Source: Chloroflexota bacterium (GTDB lineage: Bacteria; Chloroflexota; Limnocylindria; Limnocylindrales; CSP1-4). From it: a stretch of DNA of 64,000 nt. The notes below the pieces were generated by a model. The model was not told the DNA's origin. It saw only the letters and a program-made list of their open reading frames with translations, and did not search any database. Where the stretch lies: positions 127,290 through 191,289 of the forward strand of contig JACPOS010000023.1 of NCBI GenBank assembly GCA_016191395.1, given 5' to 3'. Made by a program: the position numbers and the translations under genes. Shown here in pieces: positions 45,390 to 54,678 of the stretch (position 1 is the first letter of the stretch; every line of letters starts with the position of its first letter).

Positions 45390-45466
45390 TGGTACCCCCA
45401 GCCGGATTCGAACCGGCGATCTCCACCTTGAAAGGGTGGCGTCCTAGGCCTCTAGACGATGGGGGC
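45390..45466 (-). tRNA. tRNA-Glu (anticodon UUC)
   Basis: A 77-nt cloverleaf on the minus strand. The acceptor GCCCCCA pairs with TGGGGGT (one G-U pair at the end). The D arm contains TCTAGAGGCCTAGGA, the anticodon stem CCACC/GGTGG encloses loop CTTTCAA with anticodon TTC, and the T arm is CCGGTTCGAATCCGG. The 3' CCA is encoded. No tandem tRNA is seen. Confidence 0.95.
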
Positions 45467-45540
45467 GCGACGCACATGCAACCACATCGCGGCGTTGTCG
45501 GCTGCGCTCGCTCGCTCTGCAGCGCGATACCATCGCGACG

Positions 45541-45912
45541 ATGAGCCCACTCGACTACCTCGGCGTGCACATCGCGACGATCGTCAACGACAACGTTTCG
45601 ATCCGGTGCGACGGCTGCCTCGAGGTCATCGACGGGACGCCGTGGCGGATGAACATTTTGGACGTGGTGGCCGCGGAGACGCCCGTCTCGTGGGCCGGAC
45701 AGCCGGTGATCAACCCGGGACCGTTCGAGTTCCACGGCGATCCGGCGCACGTCCGGATGTGGATGCGCGACAAGGGCTACCTCTTCTGCAGGAAGGGCGA
45801 GGTCCGCGAGATCATGCGGCCGCTCCCGCTTCCCGGCGGCGATGGCGAGTCCATCCGCTACGGCCTGTGCGACGGCCTCCACCGGGATGATCACGAGCTG
45901 ATTCCCGCCTGA
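45541..45912 (+). CDS. Hypothetical protein, 123 residues
   Basis: A small soluble protein with no recognised family. It has three cysteines in CDGCLEVIDGTPWRMNILD and FCRKGEV, a His/Trp/Met-containing middle (HGDPAHVRMWMRDKGYLFC) and an acidic His-rich end. CxxC followed by a distant Cys could bind metal. ATG 45541 follows a TACCAT -10-like site by 7 nt and has no SD, which agrees with leaderless starts elsewhere here. Confidence 0.55.
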   Translation: MSPLDYLGVHIATIVNDNVSIRCDGCLEVIDGTPWRMNILDVVAAETPVSWAGQPVINPGPFEFHGDPAHVRMWMRDKGYLFCRKGEVREIMRPLPLPGGDGESIRYGLCDGLHRDDHELIPA

Positions 45913-45923
45913 TCCGGCGCCCG

Positions 45924-45953
45924 TTGACAGGGCTCCCGCCAGGCTCCTATCCT
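45924..45953 (+). promoter_or_regulatory. Sigma70-type promoter for the MerR/BldC-like gene
   Basis: TTGACA (45924-45929), an 18-nt spacer and TATCCT (45948-45953). The leader of about 95 nt that follows holds the inverted repeat CCTAG/CTAGG flanking an A/T-richer 17-nt segment (about 45979-46006), a candidate operator for self-regulation. GGAAGGA lies before the GTG start. Confidence 0.65.
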
Positions 45954-46055
45954 CCCGCCGTCGACGCGGCACGGTGAATACCTAGCTTTACTCAGATTCG
46001 TTCTAGGCGGGGAACCCGACGGCGCGGCACGACGCAGGACCACGGAAGGATCCAC

Positions 46056-46727
46056 GTGCCCGGAATCGAAGCGAGCCTCGCAGCCCCGTCCGCCGACTGG
46101 CTGTCGCTTGGGCCGGCGAGCCGCCAGCTGGGCGTGGACCCGGACACGCTGCGCCGCTGGTCCGACGTGGGCCGCATCCGCTCGTTCACGACCCCCGGTG
46201 GCCATCGACGATTCGCGCGGGCCGACGTGGCCCGGCTCCAGGAGGCGCGTCGGAACGCCAAGCGACCGCTCGCGACCCTCGGCGCGACGCCGGAACGCAT
46301 GGCCCGCGCGTACGCCCGCTCGTACCGAGCCGGCAGGTCGCTGCCGGCGACGCAGGCGCTCGATGGACCGGAACGCGACGCCTTCCGGGCGGAAGGCCGC
46401 CGGCTGATCGAGACGCTGGTCGCTTACCTCGACGCATCGAACGCGGCCGGCCGGGAGGTGGCCGAGGCCGAGGCAATGACCGCCGTGGCGACGACCGCCC
46501 ACCGCCTCGGGGACTCGCATCTGGACATGGCGACGGCAATCGGCGCGTTCGTGGCGGCCCGTGGGCCGTTCCTCGGCGAGCTCGAGTCGATCGGCCGCCG
46601 ACGTGCCCTGGAGGCACCCGCCGTCATGGGCCTGTATGCCGAGGCGGCTGCGCTGCTGGACCGCCTGCTCCTGCACTTCGTCGCGATCTTTCAAGCGCCC
46701 CGTCCATCGTCACCCCGGAAAGCCTGA
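46056..46727 (+). CDS. MerR/BldC-like DNA-binding regulator
   Basis: 223 residues. The N-terminal winged helix SLGPASRQLGVDPDTLRRWSDVGRIRSFTTPGGHRRFARADVARL (residues 16-60) has the MerR/excisionase-type HTH and the PGGHRRF wing. The remainder (about 85-210) is an all-alpha domain with YRAGRSLPATQ-like and AHRLGDSHLDMATAIGAFVA segments, which may sense a ligand or dimerise. GTG start at 46056. The membrane protein gene begins 9 nt after its stop, so it may be co-regulated. Confidence 0.8.
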   Translation: MPGIEASLAAPSADWLSLGPASRQLGVDPDTLRRWSDVGRIRSFTTPGGHRRFARADVARLQEARRNAKRPLATLGATPERMARAYARSYRAGRSLPATQALDGPERDAFRAEGRRLIETLVAYLDASNAAGREVAEAEAMTAVATTAHRLGDSHLDMATAIGAFVAARGPFLGELESIGRRRALEAPAVMGLYAEAAALLDRLLLHFVAIFQAPRPSSPRKA

Positions 46728-46736
46728 GGACCCCGA

Positions 46737-47783
46737 ATGCTCGCCTCGACCCTGGCCGCCGTCACCGCCGCTCTCGCGTTCCTGATGGCGATCGCGCTCC
46801 TCGACCAGTGGCGGGAGCGCCGTGGGCCATACCAGCTCGCCTGGGCGATCGGGTCGCTGCTCTTCGGGGTCGCGTCCGCGGCCGAGGCGATCGGGGCGGC
46901 AGCCGGCTGGAGCCCCGAGCTGTTCAAGGTCTGGTACCTCGCCGGCGCCGTGCTCAACGCGGCCTGGCTGGGGCTGGGGACCGCGTTCCTGCTCGGCAAG
47001 ACTCGGTTCGGCTATGCCTATGCCGCGCTCGCCGGGCTCGGCGGCGTGTTCACGATGCTCAGCCAGGCGAAGAACAACTACCCGGACGTGGGGACCCTGC
47101 CGATCCTGTACCTGATCTTCGCGCTCGTGCTGGCCCTCGCCATCGGTGTCGAGACGTACTTCCAGAACACCCGATGGCCCCGGATCGCGGCCATCGGGGT
47201 GATCGCGATCACCGTGCTCGGGACCGCGCTCGTGGTCGTGGCGCCGCTGCCGGTGGGCACGCTCCAGCTGGACGTCCACGGCGTCCCGGTCCTGACGCCG
47301 CTGCCGGGGAGCCTCCGGCTGCTCACCCCGCTGATGAACGTCACGGGCGGGCTGGCGCTCATCCTGGGCGCGCTGTTCTCCGCCTACGTGTTCATGCCGA
47401 AGCGCCGGGTCCTGGGCTACTCGCTTGACCCGGGACAGCCCGGCGACCACATCCTGTTCAATCTCCTGATCGCCCCCATCGCGATCGTCGTGAACTTCGT
47501 TGCCTCGCTGCCGGCCGCCTTCTCGGCACTGGTACGAGGCAAGCTCCACAGTCGCGTCCCGGCGACCATCCTCATCGCCGTGGGCGCGCTGCTCGTCACG
47601 GGCACGGACTTCGGGGTCAAGGGCGGCGAGACGACGATCTTCGCGCTCAGCAAGCTCGTCTCCATCGGCCTGATCTTCGCCGGCTTCCTGATCTCCATCG
47701 AGGCGTTCCGCGAGATCCGGATCCCGTTCACGAGCATCCGGATCGCCACCGGACGACGGGAGGCCGGGCCCGAGCCAACCTGA
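46737..47783 (+). CDS. Polytopic membrane protein, unknown function
   Basis: 348 residues with about nine hydrophobic segments spread along its length. Between segments 6 and 7 lies a short loop (VFMPKRRVLGYSLDPGQPGD) that is basic and probably cytoplasmic. The C-terminus (EIRIPFTSIRIATGRREAG) is cytoplasmic and basic. I do not recognise a transporter motif. It is likely cotranscribed with the MerR/BldC-like gene just upstream. Confidence 0.6.
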   Translation: MLASTLAAVTAALAFLMAIALLDQWRERRGPYQLAWAIGSLLFGVASAAEAIGAAAGWSPELFKVWYLAGAVLNAAWLGLGTAFLLGKTRFGYAYAALAGLGGVFTMLSQAKNNYPDVGTLPILYLIFALVLALAIGVETYFQNTRWPRIAAIGVIAITVLGTALVVVAPLPVGTLQLDVHGVPVLTPLPGSLRLLTPLMNVTGGLALILGALFSAYVFMPKRRVLGYSLDPGQPGDHILFNLLIAPIAIVVNFVASLPAAFSALVRGKLHSRVPATILIAVGALLVTGTDFGVKGGETTIFALSKLVSIGLIFAGFLISIEAFREIRIPFTSIRIATGRREAGPEPT

Positions 47784-47845
47784 GATCCGTCGCGGCCGCA
47801 GGTGGCGGACGCGTCCCGCCGGTCCGCGGCTAGCATTCACGTCCC

Positions 47846-48808
47846 ATGCCACTTCCGCGCGCCGGTTGGCTCGGCGCCCTCATCGTCCTGATCGGCGCTG
47901 CCCTGTTCGGGTCGCTCGGGGTCGCCTCGCGGTTCGCGTACGACGCCGGCGTCCAGCCGTTCGCCTTCGTCGCCTGGCGCGCCGGCGTCGGCGCCCTGGG
48001 GATCCTCGTCGTCCTGTCGCTGTCGATCGGGTTGCGCGCGGCGTGGGCCAACGTCGCTGAAGCCGGGCGACGCGCCCAGGGGATCCTCGCGCTCGGGATC
48101 CTGCTCGGCGCGTCCCTGAACCTGGCGATGTTCCTGGCATTCGATCGGACCACCGTGGCCCTCGCGCTGCTGGGCTTCTACACGTACCCCGCGATGGTCG
48201 CGGCCGCCAGCGGATTCCTCGGACACGAACCGCTCGACCTCGCCCGGATCGTCGCGCTCGTGCTGGCGCTCGGGGGCATGATCGCCGTCGTCCTGGGCGG
48301 GCTCGGCACCACGGAGGCAGTCCGCATCGACGCGCTCGGGATCGCCCTCGGCCTCGCGGCGGCAGGGTTCCAGGCGACGTTCGTCCTCACGAGCCGTGGG
48401 TTCGCCGCGGTCCGCGCGGACGTGGCGATGGGCACGATCCTGGCCGGCTCGGCGCTGGTCGCGGCGGTGGTCAGCATCGCGACGTCCGGGTCAGGCGCAC
48501 TCCTCCAGCCGCTCGGACAGCCGCCGGTCGTGGTCCTCCTGGTCATGGTGGGCCTGTTCGCGGCGGCTCTCCCATCCGTCCTGTTCCTCACCGGGATCCG
48601 CTGGATCGGCGGCGTCCGGACCGGGATCCTGATGCTGTTCGAGCCGGTGGTGGGTGTGGGGCTCGCCGCCGCCCTGCTTCAGGAGGGTCTCCAGCCGCTC
48701 CAGATCGGCGGTGGCGCGACGATCCTGCTCGCGGCACTCATCGTCCAGCGTGGTTCGCGCGCCCCGGGTGAGGCGGGCGTCGTGGCCCCGGTACCGGGCG
48801 GGCCATGA
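47846..48808 (+). CDS. EamA/DMT-family transporter
   Basis: 320 residues, ten hydrophobic helices in two EamA repeats (residues 5-140 and 160-300). The first repeat starts LGALIVLIGAALFGSLGVASRFAYDAG and includes WRAGVGALGIL; the second includes LGIALGLAAAGFQATFVLTSRG. The fold is of the drug/metabolite transporter superfamily, mostly exporters of metabolites or amino acids; substrate unknown. The stop overlaps the hydrolase gene by ATGA. Confidence 0.88.
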   Translation: MPLPRAGWLGALIVLIGAALFGSLGVASRFAYDAGVQPFAFVAWRAGVGALGILVVLSLSIGLRAAWANVAEAGRRAQGILALGILLGASLNLAMFLAFDRTTVALALLGFYTYPAMVAAASGFLGHEPLDLARIVALVLALGGMIAVVLGGLGTTEAVRIDALGIALGLAAAGFQATFVLTSRGFAAVRADVAMGTILAGSALVAAVVSIATSGSGALLQPLGQPPVVVLLVMVGLFAAALPSVLFLTGIRWIGGVRTGILMLFEPVVGVGLAAALLQEGLQPLQIGGGATILLAALIVQRGSRAPGEAGVVAPVPGGP

Positions 48809-49578
48809 ACGAGTCGCATGCCGAGGCAACGCCGGGGCGCAGCTGGGTCGCCGCCGGCCCCGCCGACGCCCCGCCGATCGTGTTCGTCCACGGGGCGATG
48901 ATGGGTCGCTCCGTGTGGCAGCCCCAGGTCGCCGCGCTCTCCGACCGGTACCGCTGCATCAGCGTCGACCAGCCCGGCCACGGCACGCTCCGCCGCCAGC
49001 CGTTCACCCTCGACATGGCGGTCGAGAACGTCCTCGCGGCCATCGATCGAGAGGCGGGCGGCCGCGCGGTGCTGGTGGGCCTGTCCCTCGGCGGGTACGT
49101 GTCGATGGTCGTCGCGGGGAGGTACCCGGACCGTGTCCGCGGCCTGGTGATCGCCGGCTGCACGCGCGAGCCCGTGGGCCTCAGCAGGGCCGGCTTCCAC
49201 CTGTACGGCTGGAGCCTGCGCCTCCTGCCGGAACGCATCGTGGGCGGCGTCGCGAAGGGCTGGTTCCGCATCCGCTACGGCGCGGACGTCGCGGCCGCGA
49301 TCACGGCCGGGGGTCATTTCTCGCGCGGCGGGGGCCAGGCCGTGCGACGCCTGGTCGGCGGCAGCTATCGCGAGCGACTCCGTGCCTACGGCGGTCCGGT
49401 CCTGGCCATCAACGGCGTCAGCGATCTCGTCTTCGTCGTGGGCGCGAAGCGGTTCCTCGCGGGCGTGGAGCGCCTGACCTACCGGGTGATCCGGGGCGCC
49501 GGCCACCTGTCCAACGTGGACAGGCCGGCTGCCTTCACGGCACTCGTGGAGGAGTTCATCGGTACCCTGGAGCGGTAG
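48805..49578 (+). CDS. Alpha/beta-fold hydrolase
   Basis: 257 residues. Oxyanion-hole motif IVFVHGAMMGRSVW (26-39), nucleophile elbow GLSLGG with Ser94, and a catalytic His in GAGHLSNVDRPAAF near residue 233. The acid is probably the Asp in GVSDLVF. This is an esterase, lipase or C-C hydrolase-type enzyme; substrate unknown. ATG overlaps the DMT gene stop, so the two are coupled. galU follows after 70 nt. Confidence 0.88.
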   Translation: MNESHAEATPGRSWVAAGPADAPPIVFVHGAMMGRSVWQPQVAALSDRYRCISVDQPGHGTLRRQPFTLDMAVENVLAAIDREAGGRAVLVGLSLGGYVSMVVAGRYPDRVRGLVIAGCTREPVGLSRAGFHLYGWSLRLLPERIVGGVAKGWFRIRYGADVAAAITAGGHFSRGGGQAVRRLVGGSYRERLRAYGGPVLAINGVSDLVFVVGAKRFLAGVERLTYRVIRGAGHLSNVDRPAAFTALVEEFIGTLER

Positions 49579-49648
49579 GCCGCAAGGGGGCCGGTGGTAT
49601 CCTCGCCCACGGTTCGACCCGTCGGGTCCGTCCCCACCGTGAGGTTCG

Positions 49649-50527
49649 ATGCGCGTCCGCAAGGCTGTGTTCCCGGCGGCGGGATGGGGCACCCGGTTCC
49701 TGCCGGCGACCAAGGCACAGCCCAAGGAGATGCTGCCGCTCGTCGACAAGCCGATCATCCAGTACGCGGTCGAAGAGGCCGTGGCGGCCGGCATCGAGCA
49801 GGTCATCATCGTCACCTCCAGCCAGAAGCGGGCGATCGAGGACCACTTCGACCTGTCCTACGAGCTGGAGCACCTGCTCGAGGACCGGGGCGAGATCGAG
49901 AAGCTCCGGCAGGTCCGCAAGATCAGTGACCTCGCCCAGATCGCGTACGTCCGCCAGAAGGAGCAGCTCGGCCTGGGCCACGCCATCCTGATGGCCAAGG
50001 ACCTGATCGGCCACGAGCCGTTCGCGGTCCTCCTGCCCGATGACGTCGTGATCGCCGATCGGCCGTGCATCGGCCAGCTGATCCATGCCTACGAGGGCAC
50101 CCACTCGTCCGTCGTCGCGGTCACCGAGGTACCGGCCGAGGAGGTGTCGCGGTATGGCATCGTTGCGGCCGAGGTCGACGAGAGCCACCTCGACGGCGGC
50201 CGGCTGCGCCGCATGACCCGGATCGTCGAGAAGCCGTCTCCGGCGGACGCGCCGTCAACCCTCGCCGTCATCGGGCGCTACGTGCTGACGCCCAAGATCT
50301 TCGACAAGCTGGAGCAGACCCAGCGAGGCGCAGGAGGCGAGATCCAGCTCACCGACGCTATTGAGGCGCTGATGGCCGAGCAGTCGGTCTACACGTACGA
50401 GTTCGAGGGCATTCGCTATGACGCCGGGACCACCATGGGCTGGCTCCAGGCGACCGTGGACCTCGCGCTCCAGCGCCCTGACCTCGGCGCGGAGTTCCGC
50501 GCCCACCTGAAGGGGCTGGACCTGTGA
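49649..50527 (+). CDS. galU: UTP-glucose-1-phosphate uridylyltransferase
   Basis: A 292-residue enzyme making UDP-glucose from UTP and glucose-1-phosphate for cell-wall and exopolysaccharide synthesis. The nucleotide motif AVFPAAGWGTRFLPATKAQP and KEMLPLVDKPIIQYAVEEA are textbook GalU. LLPDDV (metal), GRYVLTP and YDAGTTMGWLQA follow. Length is typical. The stop overlaps the pknB start by 4 nt. Confidence 0.95.
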   Translation: MRVRKAVFPAAGWGTRFLPATKAQPKEMLPLVDKPIIQYAVEEAVAAGIEQVIIVTSSQKRAIEDHFDLSYELEHLLEDRGEIEKLRQVRKISDLAQIAYVRQKEQLGLGHAILMAKDLIGHEPFAVLLPDDVVIADRPCIGQLIHAYEGTHSSVVAVTEVPAEEVSRYGIVAAEVDESHLDGGRLRRMTRIVEKPSPADAPSTLAVIGRYVLTPKIFDKLEQTQRGAGGEIQLTDAIEALMAEQSVYTYEFEGIRYDAGTTMGWLQATVDLALQRPDLGAEFRAHLKGLDL

Positions 50528-52455
50528 CCGACATCGGGACGGTCCTCGGCGGCCGCTATCGGCTCGTGGAGCTGCTGGGGCAGGGCGGCATGGCCACGAT
50601 CTACCGCGCCCGCGATGCCCAGCTGGAACGCGACGTCGCGGTCAAGGTGCTGCGGCCCGAGTACGGCGCAGATCCGGACTTCCTGGACCGGTTCCGGCAC
50701 GAGGCGCAGTCGGCCGCGTCGCTGAACCACCCGTCCGTCGTCGCGGTCTACGACTACGGCACCGACCCGGTGGGGCCGTTCATCGTCATGGAGCTCGTGG
50801 AGGGCGAGGATCTCGCGACGATCGTCCGGCGGAGCGGTGCGCTGCCGCCGCGCGCCGCCGCGCGCCTGGTGGCGCAGGCCGCGCGGGCGATCGCCGCCGC
50901 GCACGACCGCGGCTTCGTCCATCGCGACATCAAGCCCGGCAACATCCTCGTGACCCGCGAAGGCCGCGTGAAGGTCGCGGACTTCGGGATCGCGCGGGCG
51001 CTGTCCGAATCCGCGCTGACGCTGCCCGGGACGACGCTCGGCTCCGTGCACTACTTCAGCCCGGAGCAGGCGCGCGGCGAGCTGGCGACCCCGGCGTCGG
51101 ACATCTACAGCTTGGGCATCGTGCTGTTCGAGCTCCTCACCGGGCGTCGGCCCTGGACGGGCGACACGGCCGCGGCCATTGCCACGGCCCGCCTGACCGG
51201 TGCCGTGCCGAGCCCGTCGGCGCTGCACGGCGGCATCCCGTCGACGCTCGAGGCGATCGACCGGAAAGCGCTTGCCACGAACCCCGAGGGTCGCTTCGCC
51301 AGCGCGGCGGACATGGCCGAGGCGCTGGAGCTGTTCCTCGGCGAGGAGCGGGTCGCTGACGGCCTTCGCAGCCACAAGGCCGGAGCTGGCGCGGCTGGGG
51401 TCGCCGGTGGTGCCGCGGCCGGCGCGGTCGCAGGCAGTGCCGCCGCAGCCGGCGCGGGGGCCACCGGCGCAGCACCGACCATTGCCGCCGGCGTCGCGAG
51501 GCCCAACCCGGAGGCGAGAATCGCCTATCCCGCCGATGCCTACGCCGCCGCGCCGGCCGGGACGCCACCCAGGCGACCGGCGGCGTCCATCGTTACCGGC
51601 GATGACGATCCCGACGACGACGCACGCCGCGGCTCGTCGCCCTGGCTCTGGGTGAGCGCCATCCTCGCGATCATCATCCTCGCCCTCGCGGCCTTCGCGG
51701 TGGTCAAGCTCACCTCCGGACCCGGGGCGTCACCCGCGGCCCAGGTCGTCGTGCCGTCTCTCCTCGGCAAGACGTTCGAGGAGGCCCTCCAGGTGGCGAA
51801 GGCAGTCGGGCTCAAGGTGCAGCAGGTCGCGTTCGAGGACAGCACCCAGGCGGCGGGCACCATCACGAAGCAGGACCCGGCCGCAGGTGCGACCGCCGAC
51901 AGCGGCTCGACGATCAACCTCACGATGGCGAAGGGCCCGACGGGTGTCGCGGTCCCGGACCTTCGCGGCCGAGTGGAAGCCGACGCGGTCAACCTCATCG
52001 TCGCGGCCGGCCTCAAGATCGGTACACGGTCGGAGGCGTTCGACCCATTCTTCCCGGCCGGCTCGGTTGTCGATCACAACCCGGGCCCGAACAACGTGGT
52101 GGTGCCGGGGACGCCCGTGGACTACGTCGTCTCCAAGGGCCCGGAGCCAACGCCGACAGCCGCGCCGACACCCGCGCCGACTCCCACGCCCAAGCCCACA
52201 CCGGCCCCGACCCCTGTCCCGACCCCGGTGCCCACGCCCCAGATGCTCACCGTCCACGACTACCGGTGTACGCTCCTCGCCCTCGCGCAGTCGCAGATCC
52301 AGAACGACGGCTTCACCCTCGGCACCCTGAGCGGACCGAACGACCCGGCGTCGATCGTGGTTGCGCAGGATCCGGCGCCGGATACGGTCAAGGTGGCCGG
52401 TACCGCCATCAACCTCACGGTCGTCGCCGCACCGGCGGCGACCTGCCCGGCCTGA
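50524..52455 (+). CDS. pknB: PknB-type Ser/Thr kinase with PASTA domains
   Basis: 643 residues. Kinase domain 10-270: [13 protein letters not shown]-loop, Lys41, HRDIKPGN with catalytic Asp135, and DFG at 153-155. An Ala/Gly-rich juxtamembrane linker and an acidic stretch ([10 protein letters not shown]) lead to a transmembrane helix (373-396). Outside are two PASTA domains (408-471 and 475-539), a Thr-Pro repeat linker (541-572) and a third, shorter PASTA-like domain with two Cys (575-643). PASTA binds muropeptides or lipid II, so the kinase links wall state to signalling. Coupling to galU (ATGA overlap by position) suits control of wall or polysaccharide precursors. Confidence 0.94.
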   Translation: MTDIGTVLGGRYRLVELLGQGGMATIYRARDAQLERDVAVKVLRPEYGADPDFLDRFRHEAQSAASLNHPSVVAVYDYGTDPVGPFIVMELVEGEDLATIVRRSGALPPRAAARLVAQAARAIAAAHDRGFVHRDIKPGNILVTREGRVKVADFGIARALSESALTLPGTTLGSVHYFSPEQARGELATPASDIYSLGIVLFELLTGRRPWTGDTAAAIATARLTGAVPSPSALHGGIPSTLEAIDRKALATNPEGRFASAADMAEALELFLGEERVADGLRSHKAGAGAAGVAGGAAAGAVAGSAAAAGAGATGAAPTIAAGVARPNPEARIAYPADAYAAAPAGTPPRRPAASIVTGDDDPDDDARRGSSPWLWVSAILAIIILALAAFAVVKLTSGPGASPAAQVVVPSLLGKTFEEALQVAKAVGLKVQQVAFEDSTQAAGTITKQDPAAGATADSGSTINLTMAKGPTGVAVPDLRGRVEADAVNLIVAAGLKIGTRSEAFDPFFPAGSVVDHNPGPNNVVVPGTPVDYVVSKGPEPTPTAAPTPAPTPTPKPTPAPTPVPTPVPTPQMLTVHDYRCTLLALAQSQIQNDGFTLGTLSGPNDPASIVVAQDPAPDTVKVAGTAINLTVVAAPAATCPA

Positions 52456-52467
52456 CCTGCCCGGCCT
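52440..52467. repeat. 14-bp tandem duplication at the pknB stop
   Basis: GACCTGCCCGGCCT occurs twice back to back (52440-52453 and 52454-52467), and a third partial GACCT follows. The pknB TGA lies across the junction of the copies. The repeat ends 3 nt before the convergent zinc-ribbon stop. Confidence 0.8.
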
Positions 52468-52470
52468 GAC

Positions 52471-52890
52471 CTAGCGGTCGGACTCGCCGAACAGGCTGGT
52501 TCGCGTCTCCCACGGCTCACCCGGCTCACCGAGCAGCAGGATCGGCGCCGGAACCGCCGAGTCCCGCGGCGGGAGCGAGGCGATCTCGTCAACTGGGACG
52601 AACCCGCGCACCGACCTCGTCTGCCGGGGCGCCCCGAGCGGGTCGTTCTGCTGGGCCGTCGCGGTCGCCTGGGGCTCGGCGGCGGCCGGTCGCTCCGCCC
52701 AGCAGCCACGAAGCTCGCGTCCCGTCAGCGGGCGCCGCTTCCGATCGAGCGCGCAGAAGCCGACATCGGCCGCCAGCGAGGCGCGAAAGTGCCGGCAGGT
52801 AGAACAGGTGGTCGATGAACGACGGCAGACCCAGCAGCGCGCCGTCTCTGCCTGTGGGGCGCCGCAGTGCGGGCAGTGCCACATGGCCAC
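52471..52890 (-). CDS. Zinc-ribbon protein with second Cys cluster
   Basis: 139 residues. The N-terminal zinc ribbon WHCPHCGAPQAETARCWVCR (two CxxC) is followed by TCSTCRHFRAS...GFCALDRKRRPLTGRELRGCW, a second four-Cys cluster. The C-terminal half is Pro/Glu-rich and probably disordered. No family is known to me; protein or nucleic-acid binding is likely. The start is GTG 52890, 6 nt after TACCAT (52897-52902), again with no SD. It is convergent with pknB and follows the Ig-domain gene on the other side. Confidence 0.65.
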   Translation of the reverse strand: MAMWHCPHCGAPQAETARCWVCRRSSTTCSTCRHFRASLAADVGFCALDRKRRPLTGRELRGCWAERPAAAEPQATATAQQNDPLGAPRQTRSVRGFVPVDEIASLPPRDSAVPAPILLLGEPGEPWETRTSLFGESDR

Positions 52891-52935
52891 CGTCCGATGG
52901 TAGCTGCGCGCGCCCCGGGCGTCACGCCCTCGGCG

Positions 52936-54126
52936 CTACTTCACGAAGGTCAGGGTCACCCGGGAGGTCGAGGTCCCGTAGACGTCGGACGTCACCAGCA
53001 CGGTGCCCAGACCTCCACCAGTGGTGAGCGAGCCGACCAGCGGCGTCGTGAAGACGGCGCGGCCATCCGATCCGGTCACGAGGCTGTTGGAGATGGGCGC
53101 AAGGCCCGGGATCTGGAGCGTGAAGAACGCACTCGCGCCGGCGAGCGGCGCGCCGGACGGGTCGGTGACCAGCGCGACCAGCTGGATCGACGCGGGACGC
53201 TTCGCGACGGAGATGCGGTACGACGACGCCGACAGGCGGACGGTCATCTTCGCCGATCCCTGAATGAGCTTGAGCTTCGCCGTGCCGACGTTGCCGGCCG
53301 GGTCGGTGCCGGTGATGGTGATGTCGTTGGTGCCCGGGCCCAGCGACAGTCCGAACTCGAACGTTCCGTCCTTCGCCGCGATCACCGAGATCGAGGTCCC
53401 GTTTCCTGCGTTCAGGACCACGAGGCTCGTGTTCGCCTGGGTGGTGCCCTTCACGCTGACGTCCGGCGCGTCGACGGCCGCCCCGTTCTTTGGCGAGGTG
53501 ATGGTGATCTTGGGCGGGTCCTGGTCGAGGATGTACGTCACGATTGGGGACTGGTCGGATTCCTCGCCGCCCCGGAAGAGCGTCGCCGAGATGTCGTTGC
53601 GGCCGGCCGTGAGCTCGAACGGGATGCTCATCCGGCTCGTCGTTCCCACCGGCACGTCCACCACCGGTGCCGCCTGCAGTCCCGCCAGCGTGAGGTAGAG
53701 CCGGACCTTTGCGGTGGGGTCGCCCACCACCTCGGCAGGGATGGACACGCTGAGATCGATCGTCTTGATGTTCGTGTACGGCTGCGCGGGCGAGGCGATG
53801 CTGGGCGAGTCCGTCGCGATGACCTCGGTCGCGCTCGGCTGCGGGGTTGCCGTCAGGCGCCCGAACGCCGACCCGATGGTGGACCCGAGGCTTGACAGGA
53901 CGGGCCCGACCCCACCGCTCGCAGCGACGAACGCGACCGCGGCCAGGATCACGATCGAGAGCGCCAGGAGCGTCCGTGTCGCCAGGGGCGGTCGCCTGCG
54001 CCGTGCGTCGATGCCGCGGTGCTCGCGGACGCGCCGGCGATCCGGCGCTGCAACCTTGACGGGTTGTCTGCGACCGCTCGACGGCGGACGGGGGCGGACG
54101 TGCGAGCTGCCGCGACGGGTCGTCAT
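52936..54126 (-). CDS. Membrane-anchored protein with Ig-like domains
   Basis: 396 residues. The very basic cytoplasmic N-terminus (about 50 residues, many Arg) leads to one transmembrane helix (LLALSIVILAAVAFVAASGG). A Thr/Ser/Pro spacer and then three beta-sandwich modules follow: one with VPVGTTSRMSIPFELTAGRN, one Ig/BACON-like (DPPKITITSPKNGAAVDAPD, then GPGTNDITITGTDPAGNVGT), and one Big_1-like (QLVALVTDPSGAPLAGASAF). It is probably a cell-surface adhesion or structural protein. It lies next to pknB but on the opposite strand. Confidence 0.75.
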   Translation of the reverse strand: MTTRRGSSHVRPRPPSSGRRQPVKVAAPDRRRVREHRGIDARRRRPPLATRTLLALSIVILAAVAFVAASGGVGPVLSSLGSTIGSAFGRLTATPQPSATEVIATDSPSIASPAQPYTNIKTIDLSVSIPAEVVGDPTAKVRLYLTLAGLQAAPVVDVPVGTTSRMSIPFELTAGRNDISATLFRGGEESDQSPIVTYILDQDPPKITITSPKNGAAVDAPDVSVKGTTQANTSLVVLNAGNGTSISVIAAKDGTFEFGLSLGPGTNDITITGTDPAGNVGTAKLKLIQGSAKMTVRLSASSYRISVAKRPASIQLVALVTDPSGAPLAGASAFFTLQIPGLAPISNSLVTGSDGRAVFTTPLVGSLTTGGGLGTVLVTSDVYGTSTSRVTLTFVK

Positions 54127-54207
54127 CTCACCCTATCGTCGCACGCCACGGCCCGAGCACGCTGCGGTGTACGCTGACGAGGCGCGGCGACCGGAGCCGC
54201 CGCCGGA

Positions 54208-54678
54208 GTGGGGGATCTCGTGCAGCCTGGCGGTCCCAAGACGGGTCGCGGGGTCCGCGTCAGCGGGCGCCCACCCTTCGGTCTCGGCCCGATCTCGCGC
54301 GTGGCGACCGTGCCTGCGCCCGGCGGGCAGCCGGTGCCGGATCGGATCGTCGCGTCCGGTGCGGGTCGTCCGGGCGACCGCAGGTTCGGGATCACGATCG
54401 GCGGAGGGCCGGCCTCGGACCCCGCGCGAACCCGCGCCTTCGGCCTCCCCAACCTGCGCCGGAACGTGTGCCCGCACTTCTACGTGAGCGGGGCGCGCGG
54501 CGCCCTGCCGATCCACGCACCGCACCTGCTGAAGGGCATCGTCCGCCAGGACAGCGTCGTGTCGCGCTGCCAGCTCCGCGGTGGCGTCCACCTGGAGCAG
54601 AGCTACGTCAACGACGTGTGCCTCTCGCCGCGGTTCAACCAGTGCGTGTTCTACGAGGAGGAGCTGAGCGGGCGTTGA
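54208..54678 (+). CDS. Four-Cys protein of unknown function upstream of folC
   Basis: 156 residues. The first 85 are Gly/Pro/Arg-rich and low complexity. The last 70 form a compact-looking domain with four Cys: NVCPHFY, SRCQLRGG, NDVCLSPRF and NQCVFYEEE. Spacing could hold a metal or iron-sulphur centre. I recognise no family. GTG 54208 is taken as start; GTG 54220, with a GGGGGA stretch upstream, is possible. Its stop overlaps the folC TTG start, so it is cotranslated with folate synthesis genes. Confidence 0.5.
   Translation: MGDLVQPGGPKTGRGVRVSGRPPFGLGPISRVATVPAPGGQPVPDRIVASGAGRPGDRRFGITIGGGPASDPARTRAFGLPNLRRNVCPHFYVSGARGALPIHAPHLLKGIVRQDSVVSRCQLRGGVHLEQSYVNDVCLSPRFNQCVFYEEELSGR

Noticed and set aside
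45459-45890. 143-codon frame overlapping the tRNA-Glu end and the gene at 45541
   Set aside because: Starts inside the tRNA and is Arg-rich shadow of the better-composed frame at 45541-45912.
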